Positions 23,564 through 31,886 are shown, counted from the first letter of the stretch. The stretch is 64,000 nucleotides of DNA from Hymenobacter rigui (GCF_003944715.1 NZ_RWIT01000003.1:62001-126000), one strand, 5' to 3'. A program made the numbers and translations. Notes: generated by a model from the letters alone, not told the origin.

Positions 23564-25972
23564 CTAGTTTCTCAAGGGTTTGCCGGTGGTCAGAATGCTC
23601 TGAATCCGCTCCAGCGTTTTCCGCTCGCCGGTGAGGCTGAGGAAGGCTTCGCGCTCCAGGTCCAGCAGGTACTGCTCCGATACTTCGGTGGGGCTGCTCA
23701 GGTCGCCGCCGCACATGATGTAGGCCAGCTTGTTGGCAATCTTCACGTCGTGGTCGGAGATGTAGCGGCCTTCCTTCATGGCGTGCACGCCGGTCAGGAA
23801 CATGCCCAGAGCGCCTTTGCCCTGCACCTTGATGTTGGTTTTCTGCAGCGGCTGGGTGTAGCCATCCTCGGCCAGCTCAATGGCAGCGGCTTTGGCCTGG
23901 GCCAGTACGCGGTTGGAGTTCACCACCACTTCGTCGCCGCGGCGCAAGAAGCCCAGGTCGAAAGCTTCGTGGGCCGAGGTGGATACCTTGGCGGTGCTCA
24001 CCGTCATGAAGGCGTTGCGCAGCAGGTTGTACTCCGGCTCGCCTTCCTCGTACTTGAGGGCGGTGCGCAAAGTCATTTCCTTGGTGCCGCCGCCGCCCGG
24101 AATCAGGCCCACGCCGAATTCCACGAGGCCCATGTAGGTTTCGGCCGCCGCTACCACCCGGTCGCAGTGCAAGTTCAGCTCGCAGCCGCCGCCCAGGGCC
24201 AGGCCGTGGGGTGCGCCCACCACCGGAATGCTGCTGTAGCGCATCCGCATCATGGCCTGCTGGAACTGGGCAATCATCAGGTTCAGCTCGTCGTACTCCT
24301 GGTCCAGCGCAAACATGTACACGAGGCCCAGGTTGGCACCGGCCGAGAAGTTCGGCGCGTCGTTGCCCACCACGAGGCCACGGAAGTCCTTTTCGGCCAG
24401 CTCCACGCCTTTCAATAGGCCCTGGATGACGTCGGAACCCAGCGCGTTCATCTTCGAGTGGAACTCCACGTTCAGAATACCGTCGCCCATGTCGAGCACC
24501 GAGGCCCCGGCGTTTTTCCACAGCACTTTGCCCGTGGCGCGCAGGTTGTCCAGAATGATGAAGTTCTCCATGCCCGGAATGGCCTGGTAGCTCTTCGACT
24601 CGATGTCGTAGAACTGCTTCACGCCCGCTTCGCTCACCTTGTAGAAGGCGGTGTGGCCGGCGGCTACCATCTCCTCTACCCACGGCGCAACGGTTTTGCC
24701 TTCGGCTTTGGCCAGTTCCAGGCCCTTCTGCACGCCCAGGGCATCCCAGGTTTCGAAGGGGCCCAGGTCCCAGCCGAAGCCGGCGCGCAGGGCGTCGTCA
24801 ATCTTGTAGAGCGAGTCGGTGATTTCCGGAATCCGGTTGCTCACGTAGGCAAACAGGCCCGCGAAAGTCTTGCGGTAGAAGTCCCCGGCCTTGTCTTTGC
24901 CGCCGGCCAGCACCTTGAAGCGGTCCGCCAGCTTCTCAATCGGCTTGGTGGCTTCCAGGGTAGCGAATTTTACCTTCTGGCTGGGCTTGTATTCCAGCGT
25001 GTTTAGGTCGAGGGCCTGGATTTCCGACTTACCGCCGGCGCCCTTCACTTTCTTGTAGAAGCCCTGGGCAGTTTTGTCGCCCAGCCACTTGTTCTCGGCC
25101 ATCTTCTTGATGAAGTCGGGCAGCTGGAACACGTGCTTGGCTTCGTCGTTGGGCAGGTTCTGGGCGAGGCCGTTGGCCACGTTGATCATCGTATCCAGAC
25201 CCACCACGTCGGAAGTGCGGAACGTGGCCGACTTGGCGTGGCCGATAACCGGCCCCGTCAGCTTGTCCACTTCCTCCACCGTCAGGCCCAGCTCGCTCAT
25301 CACCTGCACCACGTCCATTATGGCGAAAACGCCCACGCGGTTGGCAATGAAGGCCGGGGTGTCCTTGGCCAGTACCGTGGTTTTGCCCAGGTACAGGTCG
25401 CCGTAGTGCATCAGGAAATCCACCACCGACTTGTCGGTTTCCGGCGTCGGGATGATTTCGAGCAGCTTCAGGTAGCGGGGCGGGTTGAAGAAGTGCGTGC
25501 CGCAGAAGTGCTTGCGGAAGTCGTCGGAACGACCTTCCGTCATCATATGAATCGGAATGCCCGAGGTGTTGGAGGTGATGAGCGTACCGGGCTTGCGGTA
25601 CTGCTCTACGCGCTCAAACAGGCTCTTTTTGATATCGAGACGTTCCACTACCACCTCAATCGTCCAGTCGCAGCCGGCAATGTCCTTGAGGTTATCGTCG
25701 AAGTTGCCGGTCTTGATGCGCGCGGCATCAGCCTTGCGGTACAGCGGCGAGGGGTTAGCCGCCACGGCTGCCTGCAACGAGCTGTTCACGATGCGGTTCT
25801 TCACGGCCGGGTTGTCCAGCTTCAGGCCTTTGGCCTCCTCGGCGGGCAGCAGCTCCTTGGGCGCAATGTCGAGCAGCAGTACCTGCACACCGATGTTGGC
25901 GAAGTGGCACGCAATGCGCGAGCCCATCACCCCGGAGCCCAATACGGCTACTTTTTTGATGGTACGGTTCAT
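23564..25972 (-). CDS. fadN: 3-hydroxyacyl-CoA dehydrogenase / enoyl-CoA hydratase fusion (FadN type)
   Basis: 802 residues. Unlike E. coli FadB, the dehydrogenase half comes first: NAD-binding KVAVLGSGVMGSRIACHF (residues 8-25), then FCGTHFFNPPRYLKLLEIIP and NRVGVFAIMDVV. The crotonase half follows (about 480-720), with FSAGANLGLVYMFALD and GLALGGGCELNLHCDRVVAA, then EFGVGLIPGGGGTKEM. This order and length match Bacillus FadN. It hydrates enoyl-CoA and oxidises 3-hydroxyacyl-CoA to 3-ketoacyl-CoA. It is followed by fadA, then fadE, the same gene order as the Bacillus fadNAE operon. Confidence 0.92.
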   Translation of the reverse strand: MNRTIKKVAVLGSGVMGSRIACHFANIGVQVLLLDIAPKELLPAEEAKGLKLDNPAVKNRIVNSSLQAAVAANPSPLYRKADAARIKTGNFDDNLKDIAGCDWTIEVVVERLDIKKSLFERVEQYRKPGTLITSNTSGIPIHMMTEGRSDDFRKHFCGTHFFNPPRYLKLLEIIPTPETDKSVVDFLMHYGDLYLGKTTVLAKDTPAFIANRVGVFAIMDVVQVMSELGLTVEEVDKLTGPVIGHAKSATFRTSDVVGLDTMINVANGLAQNLPNDEAKHVFQLPDFIKKMAENKWLGDKTAQGFYKKVKGAGGKSEIQALDLNTLEYKPSQKVKFATLEATKPIEKLADRFKVLAGGKDKAGDFYRKTFAGLFAYVSNRIPEITDSLYKIDDALRAGFGWDLGPFETWDALGVQKGLELAKAEGKTVAPWVEEMVAAGHTAFYKVSEAGVKQFYDIESKSYQAIPGMENFIILDNLRATGKVLWKNAGASVLDMGDGILNVEFHSKMNALGSDVIQGLLKGVELAEKDFRGLVVGNDAPNFSAGANLGLVYMFALDQEYDELNLMIAQFQQAMMRMRYSSIPVVGAPHGLALGGGCELNLHCDRVVAAAETYMGLVEFGVGLIPGGGGTKEMTLRTALKYEEGEPEYNLLRNAFMTVSTAKVSTSAHEAFDLGFLRRGDEVVVNSNRVLAQAKAAAIELAEDGYTQPLQKTNIKVQGKGALGMFLTGVHAMKEGRYISDHDVKIANKLAYIMCGGDLSSPTEVSEQYLLDLEREAFLSLTGERKTLERIQSILTTGKPLRN

Positions 25973-26000
25973 TCGTGGGGAGGAATGAGGTGGGAAAATG

Positions 26001-26032
26001 AGTTGTTAGTTGTCAGTTACCAGTTGTCAGCT
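26001..26032. repeat. One-arm relative of the 9720 word repeat
   Basis: GTTGTTAGTTGTCAGTTAC followed by CAGTTGTCAGCTG, sharing the words TTAGTTGTCAG and GTCAGTTAC with the inverted repeat at 9720-9789. No opposite arm is present nearby. Confidence 0.55.
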
Positions 26033-26128
26033 GAAGGACTAAACTAGTCGTCATGCCGAGTTTTTAAGCAAACAAACTTCCTTTCTCAGTTGGAAGTAAG
26101 CCCACAAAAAAAAGCCCCGGCCGCGCGG

Positions 26129-26605
26129 CTAAGCCGGCGACTCGGAGCGCAAAGGTTTCAGTTTGAAGTCGTCGTAGAGCGTTTTGCCTTCAATCATGCC
26201 CGTAATCTGGGCTACTACCTTAAAGAACACGTTCAGCTCGCTCTGCGGGATTTTCTCGCGTACCTTCAGGTTGAAGTGGCGCACCGTCTGGCGGGAAATT
26301 TCCTTGCCGCGCAGGCCTTCCTCAGTCAGGAAAATACGCACTGAGCGTTTGTCCTGGGTGTCGGCCTGTTTATAGATGAGGCCCTTTTCCTCCATGCTGC
26401 GCAGAATGCGCGTGAGAGAGCGGGTTTCGAGGCCCAGCAGCGGCGCGATTTTGGTAGCGGGCGTGCCGTTTTCCTGGTCGATGTTTAGCAGCACGAAGCC
26501 AATGCTCGTGGTGATGTCGTGCTTGGCGGCCTGCGTATTGTACATACGCGAAATGGCGTGCCAGGCAACTTTAATATTATAATCGACGGTTTCTTCGGGA
26601 GTCAT
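26129..26605 (-). CDS. MarR-family transcriptional regulator
   Basis: 158 residues from the ATG at 26605. Winged-helix core: ITTSIGFVLLNIDQENGTPA, recognition part KIAPLLGLETRSLTRILRSM, wing KGLIYKQADTQDKRSVRIFL and the family phrase LTEEGLRGKEI. Dimerising helices follow. It lies 156 bases upstream of fadN and likely leads the marR-fadN-fadA unit. A near-identical operator-like sequence occurs before marR and before fadE, so it probably represses the fad genes and is released by acyl-CoA. The ligand and sign of regulation are inferred. Confidence 0.88.
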   Translation of the reverse strand: MTPEETVDYNIKVAWHAISRMYNTQAAKHDITTSIGFVLLNIDQENGTPATKIAPLLGLETRSLTRILRSMEEKGLIYKQADTQDKRSVRIFLTEEGLRGKEISRQTVRHFNLKVREKIPQSELNVFFKVVAQITGMIEGKTLYDDFKLKPLRSESPA

Positions 26606-26631
26606 GGGTAGGTACTGCAAGTCCGGTAAAC

Positions 26632-26660
26632 ATACAGAAATATGTTATGCTTGCATACTA
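26632..26660 (-). promoter_or_regulatory. Operator-like sequence upstream of marR-fadN-fadA
   Basis: 29 bases, 25 identical to 21922-21950 before fadE. It contains the perfect palindrome TATGC-TT-GCATA (26646-26657), typical of dimeric repressors. It ends 26 bases before the marR start, overlapping where the promoter should be (minus-strand TATGTTTA is a near -7 box). Suggests autoregulation. Confidence 0.65.
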
Positions 26661-26743
26661 AGTTACCCAAAAAAAGTTTTGGCTTCTCTTCTGTTCATTC
26701 ACGCATTCTGACACGGTATTCCATTGCCCTAAAGCCCCAAACA

Positions 26744-26781
26744 GAAAACGGCGCTACTGCTGATGCAGTAGCGCCGTTTTC
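26744..26781. terminator. Terminator of the acyl-CoA ligase gene
   Basis: Perfect 17-base stem (26744-26760 with 26765-26781), 4-base loop, T-rich on the minus strand side; overlaps the region just after the ligase stop codon. Confidence 0.8.
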
Positions 26782-26784
26782 CGC

Positions 26785-28566
26785 TTACCGGTGGCCGTCC
26801 TGATGGTACAGGCCTTCAATCAGGTCCTTATTATTCTCAGTGATGACCTTGCGCTTTACCTTCATGGTAGGGGTCATTTCACCGGTTTCTACGGTCCAGA
26901 GCTTGGGTAGCAGCACAATTTTCTTCACCTGCTCCCACTGGGCGAAGCCGTTGTTGTACTTGTGCACGAGGTCCTCGTACATCTTGACTACTTTCTCGTT
27001 TTTCACGAGGTCCTCGTTGGAGCAGTTGCAGTCCACGCCGTTGCGCTTGCACCAGCCTTTCAGGTCATCAAAGGACGGAATAACCAGCGCGGAGGGAAAT
27101 TTCTGTCCGTCGCCGACTACCATACACTGCTCCACCAGCGGCGACTCCTTCAGCTTGCCTTCAATTACCTGCGGGGCAATGTACTTGCCACCGGAGGTTT
27201 TGAACATCTCCTTTTTCCGGTCGGTGATTTTGAGGAATTTCCCTTCTACCAACTCGCCAATGTCGCCGGTGTGGAACCAGCCTTCAGCGTCAAACTCCTT
27301 GGCCGTCAGCTCAGGCTTGTTGTAATACCCTTTCATTACCGACTCCGATTTGGTCAGAATTTCGCCATCAGCGGCAATTTTCACTTCGGTGTTGTCAATG
27401 ATGGGGCCCACGGTGCCAATCATATTGTTTTCGGGCTCATAGCCGCCTACGGCAATTACGGGCGAGGTTTCGGTGAGGCCGTAGCCTTCCATCACCCGGA
27501 TGCCGCCAGCCCAGAACACGCGGGCCAAGCGCGGCTGCAAGGCACCGCCCCCGCTTACGATGCAGCGCAGGTTGCCACCCAACGCTTCCCGCCACTTACT
27601 GAAGATAAGTTTGTTGGCCAGCGCCAGTTGGGTGTTGTACAGGAAGCCGCCATCCTTCTGGTTGTCGTACTTCAGGCCCAGATCCAGGGCCCAGAAGAAC
27701 AGGCTTTTCTTGATGCCGGTCTGCTCGTGGCCTTTGGCTACAATCTTGTCGTATACCTTTTCCAGCAGGCGCGGCACGGTGGTGAAGATTTCGGGCTTCA
27801 CTTCGCGCAGGTTGTCGGCAATGGTTTCCATACTCTCGGCGTAATAGATGCTCACGCCGTTGATGAGGTACAGGTGCGTCACCATCCGCTCGAAAATGTG
27901 GCAGAGCGGCAGAAAGCTCAGGGCCTTATCGTCCTTGGTGACGGGCACAAACCGCTGCGAGTTACGGCAGTTGCTGAGCAGGTTGTTGTGGGTGAGCATC
28001 ACGCCTTTGGGCTGGCCGGTGGTGCCGCTGGTATAAATCAGCGTGAGCAGGTCATCGGGCTGCACGGCGGCTTTCAGCGGCTCCAGGTCGGCGGAGTTGC
28101 CTTTTTTGCCCAGTTCCAGCAACTCATCGAAGTGGCGGGCACCTTCTACCTTATCAAAGGTGAAGACGTTTTCGGCGGGAATGTTCAGGCCCTGGGTAGC
28201 CTCCTTTACTTTATCGAACAGCTTCTTGTCCGACACAAAAACGGCTTTCACGCCGGCATCCTGGAAGATATACTTGTAATCTTCCACCGTGATGCTGGGG
28301 TACATGGGCACGCTGGTGGCGCCCAGCTGCGCAATACCAAAGTCGGCGAACATCCACTCCGGCCGGTTCATGGCAATGATGGCCACTTTATCGTCCTTAC
28401 CAATACCCAGGCTACGCAGGCCCAGACTTACCTGGTTTACCTTTTCTACCACCGCATCGGTGCTGATGGGCGTGTACTGGCCGTTAATTTTGGCGGCAAA
28501 ACAATCGGGCTTATTGTACTTCTGCTGCAGATGGGGCAGAATGTCGAACGTACGGCGAATATCCAT
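26785..28566 (-). CDS. Long-chain fatty acid--CoA ligase (AMP-forming)
   Basis: 593 residues. ANL superfamily motifs: P-loop-like LTLIYTSGTTGQPKGVMLTH, VMEGYGLTETSP, then GWFHTGDIGEL and the hinge FLKITDRKKEMFKTSGGKYI, with the catalytic lysine late in the chain (TMKVKRKV). It activates fatty acids to acyl-CoA through an acyl-adenylate, supplying the beta-oxidation genes next door. Separated from marR by a terminator, so transcribed independently. Chain-length preference cannot be read from sequence. Confidence 0.92.
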   Translation of the reverse strand: MDIRRTFDILPHLQQKYNKPDCFAAKINGQYTPISTDAVVEKVNQVSLGLRSLGIGKDDKVAIIAMNRPEWMFADFGIAQLGATSVPMYPSITVEDYKYIFQDAGVKAVFVSDKKLFDKVKEATQGLNIPAENVFTFDKVEGARHFDELLELGKKGNSADLEPLKAAVQPDDLLTLIYTSGTTGQPKGVMLTHNNLLSNCRNSQRFVPVTKDDKALSFLPLCHIFERMVTHLYLINGVSIYYAESMETIADNLREVKPEIFTTVPRLLEKVYDKIVAKGHEQTGIKKSLFFWALDLGLKYDNQKDGGFLYNTQLALANKLIFSKWREALGGNLRCIVSGGGALQPRLARVFWAGGIRVMEGYGLTETSPVIAVGGYEPENNMIGTVGPIIDNTEVKIAADGEILTKSESVMKGYYNKPELTAKEFDAEGWFHTGDIGELVEGKFLKITDRKKEMFKTSGGKYIAPQVIEGKLKESPLVEQCMVVGDGQKFPSALVIPSFDDLKGWCKRNGVDCNCSNEDLVKNEKVVKMYEDLVHKYNNGFAQWEQVKKIVLLPKLWTVETGEMTPTMKVKRKVITENNKDLIEGLYHQDGHR

Positions 28567-28738
28567 GCTAGAGAGCGGGCACTTGGTGGGTTGGCAGTGA
28601 GAGAGAAGCGGTACTGGCAGCTATGATACGAGCCAAAACCTCAACAGTAATGGTAAATGCTGCTTAAATAACTATTTTTTTCCGGGTAAAGCGCAATCCA
28701 TGGCGGAAAGGGCCGTAGGGCCGTGGCAAGCTTTTGCG

Positions 28739-28746
28739 TAGCTTTG
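28739..28746 (+). promoter_or_regulatory. -7 promoter box for the arginase-fold gene
   Basis: TAGCTTTG, exact match to TAnnTTTG, about 25 bases before the ATG at 28772. Confidence 0.4.
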
Positions 28747-28771
28747 TCGGAGTCCGCACCCGCCGCGCACG

Positions 28772-29956
28772 ATGAATCTGGCCATTTTTTTTGACCCGCT
28801 CACTGAAGAGCTGGTTTCTCCCGCATCCGCATCTACTACGCTGGCAAGCTACGTTACGCCCTTTCTGGACACGTTTCCGGACTGGCGTACTGCTGATCTG
28901 GCTATAATTGGGCTGGATGAATGGCGGGGAAGCGCGGCCGGCGCTCCGGCCCGGCACGGGGCCGATGCCGTACGCCACTGCTTCTATCAGCTCCAGAGAG
29001 GCACCGGCCCTTGTCGGCTGGTAGATTTAGGCAACCTGCGGCCCGGACTGACGCTGGAAGACACGTATCAACGCCTGCGCGAGATTATTGCGACTCTGCT
29101 GGAGCACAATACCGTGCCATTGCTGCTGGGCGGCTCTCACGACCTGGATTACGGGCAGTTTCTGGCCTATGAAACGCTGGAGCGGCCCATCAGCTTTGCC
29201 GCCATTGACTCCCGGGTTGACATGGCCGAGCCGGACAGTGCCACACCCGAAGACAGCCACCTGCGCCGGATGCTGCTGCACGAGCCCAGCTTTCTGTTCA
29301 ACTTCGCCCAGCTGGCCCACCAGCAATATCTGGTAGCGCCCGACGTGCTGGCTGCGTTGGAGAAGCTACACTTCGAAACCCTGCGCGTAGGCCAAATCCG
29401 GGATGATATCCGGCAGGCGGAGCCGCTGCTGCGTCAGGCCGATTTTGTGAGCGTGGATATTACGGCCCTGCGCTGGAACGATGCCCCGGGCTACCACCCA
29501 GCCAACCCTTTTGGCCTGACCAATGAGGAAGCTGCCAAGCTGGCTTGGTACGCGGGCTGCAACGACCAGCTCACTTCGTTCGGACTGTATGGCTACCGGC
29601 CCGACTACGACGCCAACGGCTTGGCTGCTATGGTGCTGGCCACCATGCTGTGGTATTTTGTGGAAGGCTACTACCACCGCCGCCGCGAAACCGACTTCCG
29701 GGGTCCCAGCTTTGTGCGCTACGCCGCCGGTCTGCACGGCCCGCCCGACTATAGCCCGCTGGATGAGTACGTTGAGGAAGGCCCCGACCGGATTGTGTTC
29801 TACAAATCCCAGCAGACGGACCGGTGGTGGATGGAAGTGGTGAACCTGGCCGGCAACGTGAAGCGCATTGTACCCTGCAGCTACCAGGACTACCTGCACG
29901 CCGCCCAGGGCGACGTGCCTCACCGCTGGATTCTGACGCAGGCCCTGCTGGGGTAG
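28772..29956 (+). CDS. Arginase/formimidoylglutamase-fold protein with one metal site missing
   Basis: 394 residues, longer than arginase (about 300). Ureohydrolase motifs are recognisable but altered: GGSHDLDYG (His123), DSRVD instead of DAHxD (Asp146, Arg148, Asp150) and SVDIT instead of SxDxD (Asp229, Thr231). Ligands of the first manganese remain; both ligands specific to the second (the His of DAHxD and the last Asp of SxDxD) are gone. The C-terminus carries a Trp/Tyr-rich tail. It may be a one-metal enzyme or a non-catalytic relative. It heads a run with the cytochrome b5-like gene and murQ. Substrate unknown. Confidence 0.8.
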   Translation: MNLAIFFDPLTEELVSPASASTTLASYVTPFLDTFPDWRTADLAIIGLDEWRGSAAGAPARHGADAVRHCFYQLQRGTGPCRLVDLGNLRPGLTLEDTYQRLREIIATLLEHNTVPLLLGGSHDLDYGQFLAYETLERPISFAAIDSRVDMAEPDSATPEDSHLRRMLLHEPSFLFNFAQLAHQQYLVAPDVLAALEKLHFETLRVGQIRDDIRQAEPLLRQADFVSVDITALRWNDAPGYHPANPFGLTNEEAAKLAWYAGCNDQLTSFGLYGYRPDYDANGLAAMVLATMLWYFVEGYYHRRRETDFRGPSFVRYAAGLHGPPDYSPLDEYVEEGPDRIVFYKSQQTDRWWMEVVNLAGNVKRIVPCSYQDYLHAAQGDVPHRWILTQALLG

Positions 29957-29961
29957 GTTAA

Positions 29962-30135
29962 GTTTCTGGTTGCTAGTTGCTGGTTTCTAGTCAAATCAAT
30001 GCGTATGCAAAAGCCCATTTCATCTGCTGAGTCCTCTACGGAACCAGCAAAGCCCGGCGCTGCCAATAAGAGTGCAACGAAGGCTGCTGCTTCTGGCTTA
30101 ACCCAACCAGCAACCAGCAACCAGCAACTAGAAAC
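29962..30135. repeat. Word-type inverted repeat entering a coding region
   Basis: Arms 29962-29991 and 30106-30135 (30 bases) are complementary at 26 positions. Words are GTTTCTGGTTGC, TAGTTGCTGG and their complements CCAGCAAC and AACTAGAAAC. The right arm lies inside the reading frame of the cytochrome b5-like gene. Confidence 0.75.
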
Positions 30136-30358
30136 GTATACTCGTGGCCAGCTGGCTTTGCGCAACGGCCAGGACCGGGACGAAATCTGGGTAGCGTACC
30201 GGGGGCTGATTTACGACGTAACCCGCTCCCGCCTCTGGAAGCGCGGCAACCACTACGAACACTGGGCCGGCCAAGACCTGACTAAGGAGCTGGACCACGA
30301 CGCCCCGCACACACCCAACGTTTTCGATAAATTCCCGGTTATCGGTCAACTGAGCTGA
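29999..30358 (+). CDS. Cytochrome b5-like heme/steroid-binding domain protein
   Basis: 119 residues. The C-terminal 73 form a cytochrome b5-like domain: YTRGQLALRNGQDRDEIWVA, YRGLIYDVTRSRLWKRGNHY, then HWAGQDLTKELDHDAPHT. Histidines in HYEHWAG and HDAPH are candidate heme ligands, though the spacing is that of the short bacterial variant. The first 45 residues are Ser/Ala/Gln-rich and are encoded by the loop and right arm of an inverted repeat, so they may not be an ancestral part; no later ATG or GTG is available in frame. Start ATG at 29999 or 30005. Function unknown. Confidence 0.75.
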   Translation: MRMQKPISSAESSTEPAKPGAANKSATKAAASGLTQPATSNQQLETYTRGQLALRNGQDRDEIWVAYRGLIYDVTRSRLWKRGNHYEHWAGQDLTKELDHDAPHTPNVFDKFPVIGQLS

Positions 30359-30382
30359 TTCCCCCGCTACCACTTCCTTTCC

Positions 30383-31180
30383 ATGAGCACCACCGAAAGC
30401 CCTTCCGAATTCAACCACCTCGAAACCCTGTCCACCCACGAGCTGCTGGCCGGCATCAATAGCGTCGACCAGACGGTACCGCAGGCCGTGGCCAAGGCAC
30501 TGCCCCAGATTGAAGCGCTGGTGGATGCTACCGTGGAGCGGCTGAGCAAAGGCGGCCGGCTGTTCTACATCGGGGCCGGCACCAGCGGGCGGCTCGGGAT
30601 TCTGGATGCCTCGGAGTGCCCGCCCACGTTTGGCGTGCCCCATGGCGTGGTCATCGGCCTCATTGCCGGCGGCGACACAGCCATCCGGAAGGCCGTGGAA
30701 AACGCCGAGGATGACACCGAACAGGCCTGGAAAGATCTGCAGGCCCATAATATCACCAACCAGGATATTGTGGTGGGTATTGCCGCCTCGGGGCGCACCC
30801 CCTACGTAATTGGCGGGTTGGAGCAGGCCCGGCAGGCCGGTCTGGCTACGGGCTGCATCGTGTGCAACGCGGGTTCCCGGGTAGCGGCCGTGGCGGAGTT
30901 TCCGGTAGAGGTGGTAACCGGCCCCGAATTCGTAACCGGCAGTACGCGCCTGAAGGCCGGTACCGCCCAGAAGCTGGTCCTTAATATGCTCACCACCGCC
31001 ACGTTTATTCGGCTGGGCCGCGTAAAAGGCAACAAGATGGTAGATATGCAGCTCAGCAACGCCAAACTGGTTGACCGGGGCGAGAAAATGCTGATGGATG
31101 AGCTGGGCATTGCCCAGCCCGAAGCGGCGGAGCTGCTGCGCCGGCACGGCTCGGTGCGCGCTGCGCTGAACGCCAGGTAG
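30383..31180 (+). CDS. murQ: N-acetylmuramic acid 6-phosphate etherase MurQ
   Basis: 265 residues, slightly short of the usual 300. A SIS domain dominates: RLFYIGAGTSGRLGILDASE with the following CPPTFGVPHG, then IAGGDTAIRKAVENAEDD, VVGIAASGRTPYVIGGLE and TRLKAGTAQKLVLNMLTT. The glutamate in DASE is the catalytic acid-base region. It cleaves the lactyl ether of MurNAc-6-phosphate to GlcNAc-6-phosphate during cell-wall recycling. It follows the b5-like gene after 24 bases and is probably cotranscribed. No murK or anhMurNAc kinase is in the window. Confidence 0.93.
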   Translation: MSTTESPSEFNHLETLSTHELLAGINSVDQTVPQAVAKALPQIEALVDATVERLSKGGRLFYIGAGTSGRLGILDASECPPTFGVPHGVVIGLIAGGDTAIRKAVENAEDDTEQAWKDLQAHNITNQDIVVGIAASGRTPYVIGGLEQARQAGLATGCIVCNAGSRVAAVAEFPVEVVTGPEFVTGSTRLKAGTAQKLVLNMLTTATFIRLGRVKGNKMVDMQLSNAKLVDRGEKMLMDELGIAQPEAAELLRRHGSVRAALNAR

Positions 31181-31202
31181 TAGCTGCAATGTAGCAGGTC
31201 AG

Positions 31203-31247
31203 ACGGGGTTTCCGGAGTTACTTTTCACAGGGCTCCGGAAACCCCGT
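31203..31247 (+). terminator. Terminator of murQ
   Basis: Perfect 15-base stem ACGGGGTTTCCGGAG (31203-31217 with 31233-31247), 15-base loop, weak T-run (TTTG). Confidence 0.65.
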
Positions 31248-31319
31248 TTGCGTATTCGGAGTTAGTCAGAGAAACTGATGGCCCAGGCTTCGGTGTGGGT
31301 TTCTCTTTTCGCTACTGCC

Positions 31320-31886
31320 ATGCACACCATCGAGCCGCACTACGCCTGGCTGGAACAATACCAAGCCTCCGAAGACCCCCGCTCTCCCCTGTTCGAAGCC
31401 GAAAACAGCCTCGACACTTACACCAATACCATTTACGGCTACTACATCCATCCGCAGTGGGACAGCCTCGATTCGGACACGCTGTATCTGAAAATCCTGT
31501 TCGTGGATTACGAGCTGGGCACGGCCATCATTGAGTTTATTGGGGAGTGGAATGACGCCATTGAAAACGACGTCATGCTGCTCAAGCGCAACATCGTGGA
31601 TTTGATGACGCACGAAGGCATCAGCAAATTCATTCTCGTCGGTGAAAACGTGTTCAACTTTCACGGCTCCGACGACTCCTACTATGAGGAGTGGTTTGAG
31701 GATGTGGAAGACGGCTGGATTGCGGCCGTAAACTTTCAGGAGCACGTCATCCGCGAAATGCGCCAGTACAACATTGATTCCTACCTCAACTTTGGCGGGC
31801 AGCTGGATGAACTGCCGTGGCGTACCTACCCGCCCCGCAAGCTGTTTGAAGTAGTGGATAGCCTGCTACTGCGCCGTCTGGGCTGA
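31320..31886 (+). CDS. Conserved hypothetical acidic protein
   Basis: 188 residues from the ATG at 31320 (MHTIEPHYAWLEQYQASED); an in-frame ATG at 31278 would add 14 residues lacking signal features. Acidic and aromatic-rich (SDDSYYEEWFEDVEDGWI), with alternating strands and helices and no membrane segment. Probably cytoplasmic. I do not recognise a named family, but length and composition are those of Bacteroidota-conserved orphan proteins. Ends at a bidirectional terminator. Confidence 0.7.
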   Translation: MHTIEPHYAWLEQYQASEDPRSPLFEAENSLDTYTNTIYGYYIHPQWDSLDSDTLYLKILFVDYELGTAIIEFIGEWNDAIENDVMLLKRNIVDLMTHEGISKFILVGENVFNFHGSDDSYYEEWFEDVEDGWIAAVNFQEHVIREMRQYNIDSYLNFGGQLDELPWRTYPPRKLFEVVDSLLLRRLG

